From Nocardiopsis eucommiae (GTDB lineage: Bacteria > Actinomycetota > Actinomycetes > Streptosporangiales > Streptosporangiaceae): DNA of 64,000 bases. Made by a program: the position numbers and the translations under genes. Of the stretch, positions 1 to 7,041 are shown piece after piece. The notes under the pieces are model-generated. The model saw only the letters and a list, made by a program, of their open reading frames with translations, ran no database searches and had not been told where the DNA came from. Position 1 is the stretch's first letter. Each line of letters starts with the position of its first letter. The stretch spans positions 1,984,001 through 2,048,000 of the forward strand of contig CP074402.1 of the NCBI GenBank assembly GCA_018388625.1. The letters run 5' to 3'.

Positions 1-305
1 GACGACGACGAGGAGTCCCGCGGGGAGGACCGACGCCGCGCCGAGGCGGAGATGGAGGGCCACTACGAGCCCCCGCCGCCACCACCCCTGCTCCAGGGCG
101 ACCGGGTGGGCATCGCGGCCTGGATCGGCCTCCTGGGCGGTCCGGTGCTGCTCTTCGGGGCCGCCTTCCTGGGGTTCACGCTGCCCAACGGGATCATGTT
201 CCTGGCCGTCGCGGCCTTCCTGACCAGCTTCGTCGTGCTCATCCTGCGGATGACCGACTCGCGGCCCCCGGTGACAACGGTCCCGACAACGGGGCGGTGG
301 TCTGA
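1..305 (+). CDS. C-terminal part of a small membrane protein (5' end outside window)
   Basis: The frame is open from base 1, so only the C-terminal end is present. It has an acidic, charged start, a proline run, then two hydrophobic segments at about residues 38-60 and 65-85. Near base 270 the frame appears to lose one base in a C/G run; restoring it gives a short Asp/Asn-Gly tail and a stop at 303-305, just before the sensor kinase. I do not recognise the family. Its position suggests it is a membrane neighbour of the kinase gene, perhaps co-transcribed. Confidence 0.5.
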   Translation, partial: RRRGVPRGGPTPRRGGDGGPLRAPAATTPAPGRPGGHRGLDRPPGRSGAALRGRLPGVHAAQRDHVPGRRGLPDQLRRAHPADDRLAAPGDNGPDNGAVV

Positions 306-308
306 CCC

Positions 309-1456
309 CTGGGCTTCGACGTCCCCCTCTGGCGCACCATCGCCCTGTTCCGCGCCGTCGCTCTGGTCTACGCCGTGGTGCCGCTCGCCCAGCACCACGC
401 GTACCTGTCCAGACCCTGGGTCGCCTGGGCGGTGCTGGTCGTCATGGCCGCCTGGACCGTGGTGACGACCTACGCCTACGCGCGTCCGGCCTGGCGCACC
501 TCGCGCCTGCTGGTGGCCGACCTCGCCGTGGCCTTCGGCTGCATGTTCGCCACGGGGCTGGCGGCCGCCCCCACTACCTCACCCAGGCGCCGCCGCTGAG
601 TTCCTACTGGTTCGCGGGGGCCGCCCTGTCGGCCAGCGTCATCTGGGGGCGACGCGGAGCCGCCACGGTCGCCCTCGCCTACGGCGGAGCGGACATCACC
701 CTGCGCCTTCTGATGGACGCCAACGTGACCGCCGCCACCGTGCGGGGTGTGGCGCTGCTCCTGCTGGCCTGCCTGGCCGTGGGCTACATGGCACGGGTCG
801 CGGAGCAGGCCGAGGAGCGCTTCGCCCGGGCGGTGACCATGGAGGCGCGCATCCGGGAACGCGAACAGCTCGCCCGTTCCATCCACGACTCCGTCCTCCA
901 GGTCCTGGCGCTCGTGCGCCGCCGTGGCGACGAGATCGGAGGCCAGGCCGCCGAGCTGGGCCGGATGGCCGGTGAGCAGGAGGTGCGGCTGCGGTCCCTG
1001 CTCACCGACGGCCTGGACGCGGCGGCGTCCGTGCCCTCCGGGCCCGGGACCGAGGCCGCCCCGGGCGCCCCCGCCGACCTGCGGGAGGCCCTGCGCCGTC
1101 TGGAGTCCGTGCGCGTCTCGGTCTCGGCGCCCGCCACCCCGGTGCTCCTGCCCGGGGACACCGCCGCCGAACTCGCCGCCGCCGCGTCCGCCGCCCTCGA
1201 CAACGTGGAGCGGCACTGCCCACCTGGGACCAGGGCCTGGGTCCTGCTGGAGGACGAGGGCCACGCGGTCACCGTGACCGTGCGCGACGACGGCCCCGGC
1301 ATCCCGCCCGGGCGCCTGGAACGGGCCCGTGACGAGGGCCGCCTCGGCGTCGCGCAGTCGGTCGTCGGCCGGATCCGCGACCTCGGTGGCACCACGGAGC
1401 TGTTCTCGGAGCCAGGGGAGGGCACCGAGATCGAGATGTCCGTCCCCCGGGACTGA
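309..1456 (+). CDS. macS: MacS-like membrane sensor histidine kinase (one-base frameshift near 573)
   Basis: The N-terminal half holds several hydrophobic segments (bases about 330-800). It is followed by a phosphoacceptor region with the motif ARSIHDSVLQVLALV, where His is the expected phosphorylated residue, and by a HATPase domain with DNVERH (N box) and DDGPGIP (G1 box). This layout matches the actinobacterial MacS family of the MacRS two-component system. The membrane half and the kinase half lie in different frames. One missing C in the run near 573 (GCCGCCCCCACT) explains this. The start is uncertain: no ATG or GTG lies close to the expected N-terminus, and CTG at 309 is only the first codon after the upstream stop. 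The likely partner regulator is at 6262-6927, about 5 kb away, rather than adjacent. Confidence 0.75.
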
Positions 1457-1475
1457 CCCCTCCGGCGGACCGGGG

Positions 1476-2218
1476 TCAGCGGAGCGGGGGCCCTGCCCCG
1501 GGGTCCTCCTGGTGGGAGAAGCGCTCCTCGTTCCACGGGTCGGCCCGGTTGTGGTAGCCGCGCTCCTCCCAGAACCCCCGGCGATCACCCACCATGTACT
1601 CCACGGACCGCAGCCACTTCACGCTCTTCCAGCCGTACAGGTGGGGCACCACCAGGCGCACGGGGAAGCCGTGCTCCGGGGCGAGCGGCACGCCGTCGCG
1701 GTGCGTGGCGAGCAGTACCCCGTCGTCGAGGAAGTCGTCCACCCGCAGGTTGGCGCTGTATCCGTACTCCCCCAGGCCATCACGTGCGTGACCTCGGGGG
1801 AGGGCGGGGCGAGGTGGACGAGGTCGGCGGCCGGAACCCCGCCCCAGGGGACGTCGGGAACGCTGAACCGCATCACGCAGTGGAAGTCGCGGACGACGTC
1901 CCTGCGGGGCAGGGCGCCGAACTCCTCCCAGGTCCACCGGTAGGTGCCCAGCGACTCGGTCGCGCCGAAGACGCGGAAGTCCCACCGCTGCGGTCGGAAG
2001 GTCGGCACCCGGCCGTAGTGGAGGGGCCTGTGCTCGTACCGGACCGCCTGGCCCGGAGGCAGCCGTGGTCGCTGGTCCCCGCCCGTGTCCCCGGCCTCGT
2101 CGCCCTCGGACAACCCGTTCCCCCGTCCCTTCGCTCCGGCCCCGCGGCCCCGGTACGTCCCCCGTGCCGGGGCGGACGACGGCGTCCTGTCATCCTGCCA
2201 GGCGCCCGCGAGAGCCAC
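1476..2218 (-). CDS. Sulfite-oxidase-like molybdopterin oxidoreductase (frameshift near 1767)
   Basis: The product resembles the single-domain sulfite-oxidase/YedY-type proteins of actinobacteria. It has an RLPPGQ..LHYGRVP N-terminal signature, WDFRVFG, and DFHCVMRFS, whose Cys is the expected molybdenum ligand. A C-terminal region VVPHLYGWKSVKWL follows. The two halves lie in different frames; one missing G in the run at about 1763-1767 (minus-strand GCCTGGGGGAGTAC) restores one protein of about 247 residues. Substrate cannot be told from sequence. No signal peptide is obvious. The start is uncertain: GTG at 2218 is the longest option, and the conserved part begins some 45 residues later. 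Confidence 0.75.
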
Positions 2219-2220
2219 GT

Positions 2221-2247
2221 CACTCCCCCCGGTTGTGTGGGGGAGTG
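2221..2247. promoter_or_regulatory. Inverted repeat upstream of the aromatic leader peptide
   Basis: CACTCCCCC and GGGGGAGTG form a perfect 9-bp inverted repeat with a 9-base centre. It sits between the start of the oxidoreductase gene and the -10 hexamer of the leader transcript, so it could be an operator for either. No known regulator is assigned. Confidence 0.4.
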
Positions 2248-2259
2248 CTCACCTTGCGC

Positions 2260-2265
2260 TATAGT
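2260..2265 (+). promoter_or_regulatory. -10 element of the leader peptide transcript
   Basis: TATAGT lies exactly 7 bases before the ATG at 2273. In actinobacteria this spacing places the transcript start at or next to the A of the ATG, so the leader peptide is probably made from a leaderless message. Confidence 0.6.
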
Positions 2266-2272
2266 CGCTGCC

Positions 2273-2344
2273 ATGCAGCAGAACTTTTGGCGCTTTTATG
2301 GCTACCGGCCCATCTCCCCGGTCGCCTGTGAAGCGCTGCGCTGA
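2273..2344 (+). CDS. Aromatic-rich leader peptide for attenuation of DAHP synthase
   Basis: This is a 23-codon ORF whose residues 5-11 read FWRFYGY: two Phe, one Trp and two Tyr within seven codons. The stop codon is 16 bases before a 14-bp terminator hairpin with a T-rich tail, and the first gene after it is DAHP synthase, the entry enzyme of aromatic synthesis. This is the classical arrangement for ribosome-mediated attenuation. A slow ribosome at the aromatic codons would leave ACCGGCCC (2304-2311) free to pair with GGGCCGGT (2369-2376) in the 5' arm of the terminator, giving an 8-bp antiterminator. The peptide itself probably has no function after synthesis. The start is supported by the TATAGT hexamer 7 bases upstream. 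Confidence 0.8.
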   Translation: MQQNFWRFYGYRPISPVACEALR

Positions 2345-2360
2345 CACAGACGATCTTCCA

Positions 2361-2400
2361 GGAGCCCCGGGCCGGTAACGGCCCGGGGCTCCTTTGTTTT
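2361..2400 (+). terminator. Attenuator terminator before DAHP synthase
   Basis: GGAGCCCCGGGCCG at 2361-2374 pairs perfectly with 2379-2392 around a GTAA loop, followed by TTTGTTTT. This is a strong intrinsic terminator between the leader peptide and the DAHP synthase gene. Confidence 0.85.
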
Positions 2401-2475
2401 CGCCCGGGGTCGAAGCCCCCGGCCCCGGCGTGACAGCCGCGCGGCTCAGCCACCCAAACACACAGGGACAACCAC

Positions 2476-3522
2476 ATGGTCATCGTTATGGCGCCGGGCG
2501 CCACCGCCGACAACATCGACGCCCTCGTCGAGCTGGTCACCTCCGCCGGAGGCGAGGCGTACGTGACACGCGGCGTCAGCCGCACCATCATCGGCCTGGT
2601 CGGCGACGTCGAGCGCTTCCAGGACCTCGGCCTGGCCGCCAAGCCCGGTGTGAGCGACGTACTGCGCATCTCGGCGCCGTACAAGCTCGTCAGCCGCGAG
2701 AACCACGACAGCCGCACCGTGGTCAGCGTGCGCGGTGTCCCGATCGGCGGCGACAACATGACCGTCATCGCCGGGCCCTGCGCGGTCGAGACCCCCGAGC
2801 AGACCCTGGAGGCCGCCCTCATGGCCAGGGCCGCCGGGGCGGCGCTCCTGCGCGGCGGAGCCTACAAGCCCCGCACCTCCCCGTACGCCTTCCAGGGGCT
2901 GGGTGAGGAGGGCCTGAAGATCCTCGCCGACGTGCGCGAGAAGACCGGTCTGCCGATCGTCACCGAGGTCGTGGACGCCGCCGACGTCGAGCTGGTCGCC
3001 TCGTACGCGGACATGCTCCAGGTGGGCACCCGCAACATGCAGAACTTCGCCCTGCTCCAGGCGGTCGGGGACGCCGGGAAGCCGGTCCTGCTCAAGCGCG
3101 GCATGAGCGCCACCATCGAGGAGTGGTTGATGGCCGCCGAGTACGTCGCCCAGCGCGGCAACCTCGACATCGTCCTGTGCGAGCGCGGTATCCGCACCTT
3201 CGAGAAGGCCACCCGCAACACCCTGGACATCAGCGCCGTCCCGGTCGCGCAGAGCCTCACGCACCTGCCGGTGATCGTGGACCCGTCGCACTCCGGCGGC
3301 AAGCGCGACCTGGTCCTGCCGCTCTCCCGCGCGGCCATCGCGATCGGCGCCGACGGTGTCATCGTGGACGTGCACCCGAGCCCGGAGACCGCGCTCTGCG
3401 ACGGCCCCCAGGCGCTGCTGGAGGAGGACCTGGCGGAGCTGCGGGACCTGGCGGGCACCCTGGCCACCCTGAGCGGCCGCACCCTCACCCCCGTGCCCGC
3501 GCGCGAACTCGCCGGCAGCTGA
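2476..3522 (+). CDS. aroF: 3-deoxy-7-phosphoheptulonate (DAHP) synthase, type I beta
   Basis: The enzyme condenses phosphoenolpyruvate and erythrose 4-phosphate in the first step of the shikimate pathway. Residues 1-70 form the small ferredoxin-like regulatory domain seen in beta-type enzymes such as those of Thermotoga and Bacillus. The catalytic barrel follows, with GPCAVE at 100-105, KRG after residue 200, and DPSHSGGKR near 275. At 348 residues it has the usual length for this two-domain form. ATG 2476 is the natural start, about 75 bases after the attenuator hairpin. Expression is probably set by aromatic amino acid supply through the leader at 2273-2400. The gene faces thiI and ends at a shared hairpin. 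Confidence 0.93.
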   Translation: MVIVMAPGATADNIDALVELVTSAGGEAYVTRGVSRTIIGLVGDVERFQDLGLAAKPGVSDVLRISAPYKLVSRENHDSRTVVSVRGVPIGGDNMTVIAGPCAVETPEQTLEAALMARAAGAALLRGGAYKPRTSPYAFQGLGEEGLKILADVREKTGLPIVTEVVDAADVELVASYADMLQVGTRNMQNFALLQAVGDAGKPVLLKRGMSATIEEWLMAAEYVAQRGNLDIVLCERGIRTFEKATRNTLDISAVPVAQSLTHLPVIVDPSHSGGKRDLVLPLSRAAIAIGADGVIVDVHPSPETALCDGPQALLEEDLAELRDLAGTLATLSGRTLTPVPARELAGS

Positions 3523-3561
3523 ACCGCGCCCCTGAGCCACGGGTCCAGGGGTGACACGACC

Positions 3562-3593
3562 GTGCCCCGGACGCTCACGAGCGTCCGGGGCAC
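3562..3593. terminator. Bidirectional terminator between DAHP synthase and thiI
   Basis: GTGCCCCGGACGCT and its exact complement form a 14-bp stem around a CACG loop, between two convergent genes. No T tract is present, as is common in high-GC actinobacteria. Confidence 0.7.
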
Positions 3594-3625
3594 GTACCGT
3601 CGCCGGGCCCGAGGGCCCGTCGGTC

Positions 3626-4917
3626 CTACACGGCCGGGGTCACGGCCTTGGCGGCGGAGGGCGCGACCTGCGCGGGCGCGGCCTCGCCCAGGAAGCTGGG
3701 GCGGTGCAGCTGAGCGGTGGTCACCAGGTGCTCGGCCAGCTCCTCGGCGTCCAGGCGCTTCTCGATCTGCCGCAGGTCACCGATCTTCGCGGCGGTCTCG
3801 ACCTGACGCGGCGTCAGCATCGTGCAGCAGTCCTCGTCCGGCAGCTCCGAGATGGCCAGCGTCCCGATCCTCCGGGCCTGGTCCATGATCTCGGTCTTGT
3901 CCATGCCGATGAGGGGCCGCAGGATCGGCAGGTCCACCGCGTCGTCCAGGGCGGTGAGGTTGGTCATCGTCTGGCTGGAGACCTGGCCCAGGGCGTCCCC
4001 CGTGATCAGGCACTCCGCCTTGAGGTCGTCGGCCAGGGCCTCGGCGGTCTTGAGCATCAGGCGCCGCTGGGCCACGATCTGGAGCCGCTCGATACCGGAG
4101 CTCTTCAGCTGCTGCTGGGCCTTGCCGAAGGGGACCACGAACAGGCGCGAGCCCACCTGGTAGCGGTCCAGCTGGCGGACCAGGCTGTAGGCCTTGTAGA
4201 TGGACTCGGGTCCGGTGAAGGGCATCCCGGAGAAGTGCAGGAAGTCCACCTTGAGCCCGCGCCGGATCATCCGGTGGGCGGCGACGGGGAGTCGATGCCG
4301 CCGGACATCAGCACCAGGCCCCGCCCGCTCATCCCGGCGGGCAGACCGCCCTGGCCGGGGACGCCGTCGGTGAAGACGAACGCCTCGTCCTTGTCGACCT
4401 CGACGTGGAGGGTGTTGTCGGGACGCTTGAGGTTCACCTTGTAGCCGTGCGCCTCGATGATCTTGGAACCGAGGTACCCGGCCAGCTCACCGGAGTTCAT
4501 CTCGAACCGCTTGTCACGGCGCCGGGCGCGCACCGCGAAGGTGCCCTCGCGGCCCGCCAGGGAGCGCACGCCGATGTCGGTGATGGCGTCCAGGTCCTTG
4601 GCCACGCGACGGACCAGGTGCACCCAGACCACGCCCATGACGTTGGCCATGCGGTCCGCGATCTCCGCGATCTCCAGGTCGGAGGCCCCGGGCTTGCGCA
4701 CGATGATCACGCCCGCGCCGCGCTGGGAGAGGCGGATGTCGCCCAGGTCGCGCACGGAGGACCTGATGTTGTTGTGCAGGCGGCGCTCGAACAGCTTGCG
4801 GTTGGAGCCCTTGAGAACGATCTCGCCGAGCTTCATGAGCACGCAGAGCTCGCCGAGCCCGGCGTCGGCTCCGACCTCGGTTACGGGGAGCGGCGCGGAC
4901 TCCAGCGACGCGGACAT
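3626..4917 (-). CDS. thiI: ThiI: tRNA 4-thiouridine / thiazole sulfur transferase (frameshift near 4283)
   Basis: ThiI adenylates and thiolates tRNA U8, and in some bacteria helps deliver sulfur for thiazole synthesis. An N-terminal ferredoxin-like/THUMP region (about residues 20-170, with LMKLGEIVLKGSNR) precedes the PP-loop ATPase motif SGGIDSP. The protein stops near residue 430, so it lacks the C-terminal rhodanese domain of E. coli ThiI. The conserved Cys pair is at DEDCCTML. A missing C in the minus-strand run GACTCCCCGTCG (about 4283) splits the gene; restoring it gives SGGIDSPVAAHRMIRRG in one frame. ATG 4917 is chosen because GGAGG lies 7 bases upstream. Confidence 0.88.
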
Positions 4918-5045
4918 GGTGCTACCTCCGGAGGGTGATGCCTGGGCTTGGGGACGGAACGATGCCTTCCAGTATCGAACAATCCCCGGACCGCTCGGTC
5001 CATTCCCGGAGTACACGGTCCTCGGATGAGACTCCGGACACGGCC

Positions 5046-5074
5046 GGGCCCCTCCCCGAAGCGGGGAGGGGCCC
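5046..5074 (-). terminator. Terminator downstream of pfkA
   Basis: GGGCCCCTCCCC at 5046-5057 pairs perfectly with 5063-5074. The hairpin lies between the end of pfkA and the start of thiI, both on the minus strand, and should separate their transcripts. Confidence 0.7.
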
Positions 5075-5092
5075 GGTACGCGGTGCGGGCGC

Positions 5093-6118
5093 CTAGCCGA
5101 AGAAGACCTCGGCCTCCTCGTAGCGCTCCGCGGGCACGGTCTTGAGGGTGTCGGTGGCCTCGGCCAGGTCCACCCGCACGATGTCGGTGCCCTGGAGGCC
5201 GACCATCTTGCCGAAGGACTTGTCGTGCACGGCCTCGATGGCGTTCACGCCCAGGCGGGTGGCGAGCACGCGGTCGAAGGCGGTGGGGGTGCCGCCGCGC
5301 TGGACGTGGCCCAGTACGACCGAACGGGCCTCCTTGCCGGTGCGCCGCTCGATCTCCTCGGCCAGGTTCTGACCGATGCCGCCCAGGCGCACGTGGCCGA
5401 AGGAGTCCGTCTCACCGGTGGCCAGCTCCAGCTGCCCCGCCTTGGGGTGGGCGCCCTCCGCGACCACGATGATGGGCGCGTACTGGGTCTCGAAGCGGCT
5501 CTCGACGTGCTTGACGACCACGTCCATGTCGAAGGGGCGCTCGGGGATGAGGATGACGTTGGCGCCCGCGGCCATGCCCGAGTGCAGGGCGATCCACCCG
5601 GCGTGGCGGCCCATGACCTCCACCACCAGGGCGCGGTGGTGCGACTCCGCCGTGGTGTGCAGGCGGTCGATCGCCTCCATGGCGATGTTGACCGCCGTGT
5701 CGAACCCGAACGTGTAGTCCGTGGCGTTGAGGTCGTTGTCGATGGTCTTGGGCACGCCGACCACGTTCACGCCGCGGTCGTGCAGCTGGCGGGCGACACC
5801 CAGGGTGTCCTCGCCGCCGATAGCGACCAGAGCGTCCACGCCCAGTCCGGCCATGTTGTCCTTGACCCGCTCGACGCCGCCCTCGATCTTCATGAGGTTG
5901 GTGCGGGAGGAGCCGAGGATCGTGCCGCCACGGGGGAGGATTCCGCGTACGGCGGCGATGTCCAGGGGCATGGTGTCGCCCTCCAGGGGGCCGCGCCAGC
6001 CGTCCCGGAAGCCGACGAACTCGTACCCGTAGTCCTTGATGCCCTTGCGGACCACGGCGCGGATGACCGCGTTCAGACCAGGGCAGTCTCCACCACCGGT
6101 CAGCACCCCGACTCGCAT
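5093..6118 (-). CDS. pfkA: 6-phosphofructokinase, with pyrophosphate-type donor residues
   Basis: The enzyme phosphorylates fructose 6-phosphate in glycolysis. The family motifs are clear: GGGDCPGLNAVIR at 8-20, GGEDTLGVA at 101-109, PKTIDNDL at 123-130, and GHVQRGG near 270. Length (341) is normal for the actinobacterial group. In this family the residue pair at 104 and 124 tracks the phosphoryl donor: ATP enzymes have Gly104, while the pyrophosphate enzyme of Amycolatopsis methanolica has Asp104 and Lys124. This protein has Asp104 and Lys124, so a pyrophosphate-dependent and reversible activity is more likely. A DasR-like palindrome (6163-6180) sits 45 bases before the start, suggesting control by amino-sugar status. 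Confidence 0.9.
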   Translation of the reverse strand: MRVGVLTGGGDCPGLNAVIRAVVRKGIKDYGYEFVGFRDGWRGPLEGDTMPLDIAAVRGILPRGGTILGSSRTNLMKIEGGVERVKDNMAGLGVDALVAIGGEDTLGVARQLHDRGVNVVGVPKTIDNDLNATDYTFGFDTAVNIAMEAIDRLHTTAESHHRALVVEVMGRHAGWIALHSGMAAGANVILIPERPFDMDVVVKHVESRFETQYAPIIVVAEGAHPKAGQLELATGETDSFGHVRLGGIGQNLAEEIERRTGKEARSVVLGHVQRGGTPTAFDRVLATRLGVNAIEAVHDKSFGKMVGLQGTDIVRVDLAEATDTLKTVPAERYEEAEVFFG

Positions 6119-6162
6119 ACGAATTCTCCTCGACGTTGGTGGGTGTTCCGGGCGCTGGCGCC

Positions 6163-6180
6163 CTATGGTCTAGACCATAG
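6163..6180. promoter_or_regulatory. DasR-type (dre-like) palindrome upstream of pfkA
   Basis: CTATGGTCTAGACCATAG is a perfect 18-bp palindrome with the core TGGTCTAGACCA. That core is identical to the centre of the dre site bound by DasR, the GntR-family regulator of N-acetylglucosamine use in Streptomyces. Distance to the pfkA start is 45 bases; macR on the far side is transcribed away from it and ends at 6262. Confidence 0.7.
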
Positions 6181-6261
6181 TGGGCGGGGGTGGCCCAGGC
6201 CAACCCCGCTCCTTGCACGGCATCCGAAACCCCGCGTTCCGGCCGTCGCCGCGTCACGGGG

Positions 6262-6927
6262 TCATTCGTCCAGGCCCTGGTCGATGGCGTAGCGCACCAG
6301 CTCCACCCGGTTGTGCAGGTGCAGTTTGGTCAGGGTGTTCTGGACGTGGTTCTGGACCGTGCGGTGGGAGATCGTGAGGCGGCGGGCGATCTGCTTGTAG
6401 GCCAGCCCCTTGGCCACCAGCCGCAGCACCTCGGTCTCACGCGGGGTCAGCTCGGGAGCCCGCTCCCGGCCGTCGGCCGCGCGGTCCTCCTCGGCGGACA
6501 GCCGCCGGTACTCACCGAGCACCAGTCCGGCCAGACCGGGGGTGTAGACGGCCTCACCGGTGTGCACCCGGCGGACGGCGTCCAGGAGCTCCTCGCGCCC
6601 GGCCGACTTCACCAGGTAGCCGGTGGCCCCGGCCTTGACCGCCGCCAGCACGTCGTCGCTCTCGCCGCTGGCCGAGAGCACCAGCACCCGTGGGGGCTCG
6701 GGCAGCGCCACCAGGGCGGCGGTCAGCTCCACGCCGTTGGTGTCGGGCAGGTGCAGGTCCACCACGGCCAGGGTGGGCCGGATCGCGGGAGCGATCCGCA
6801 GCGCCTTGGCGCCGTCGCCCGCCGTCCCCACCACGCGGAGTCCGGCCTCGGCCAGGTCCCGTGCCACCGCGTCACGCCACATGGGGTGGTCGTCCACGAC
6901 CATCACCCGGATCTCGTCACCGCTCAT
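6262..6927 (-). CDS. macR: MacR-like LuxR-family response regulator
   Basis: A receiver domain (residues 1-120) carries the acidic pair in VMVVDDHP, the phosphoacceptor Asp in VVDLHLPDTNG, and a Lys at YLVKSAG. A C-terminal LuxR helix-turn-helix follows, with LTPRETEVLRLVAKGLAYKQIA. Length (221) suits a NarL/FixJ regulator. The probable partner is the MacS-like kinase at 309-1456; in Streptomyces the two genes are adjacent and next to a pfk gene. ATG 6927 is chosen because the receiver domain starts right after it and because TAGTGT lies 7 bases upstream, as for a leaderless message. The longer upstream frame reads through a terminator-like hairpin and is unlikely. Confidence 0.82.
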   Translation of the reverse strand: MSGDEIRVMVVDDHPMWRDAVARDLAEAGLRVVGTAGDGAKALRIAPAIRPTLAVVDLHLPDTNGVELTAALVALPEPPRVLVLSASGESDDVLAAVKAGATGYLVKSAGREELLDAVRRVHTGEAVYTPGLAGLVLGEYRRLSAEEDRAADGRERAPELTPRETEVLRLVAKGLAYKQIARRLTISHRTVQNHVQNTLTKLHLHNRVELVRYAIDQGLDE

Positions 6928-6968
6928 GCCGCAGACACTACTCGGGCGTGTCCGGCGGGTACACGCCC

Positions 6969-7010
6969 TGACCGCCGCCCCCTTCCGGAAAGGGCAGGGG
7001 GCGGCGGTCA
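6969..7010 (-). terminator. Terminator downstream of the PASTA kinase
   Basis: TGACCGCCGCCCCC at 6969-6982 pairs perfectly with 6997-7010. It lies between the kinase stop and macR, so macR must use its own promoter. Confidence 0.75.
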
Positions 7011-7041
7011 TCCAGGCGGCGCGCGGCGGCGCGGAGTCCGG

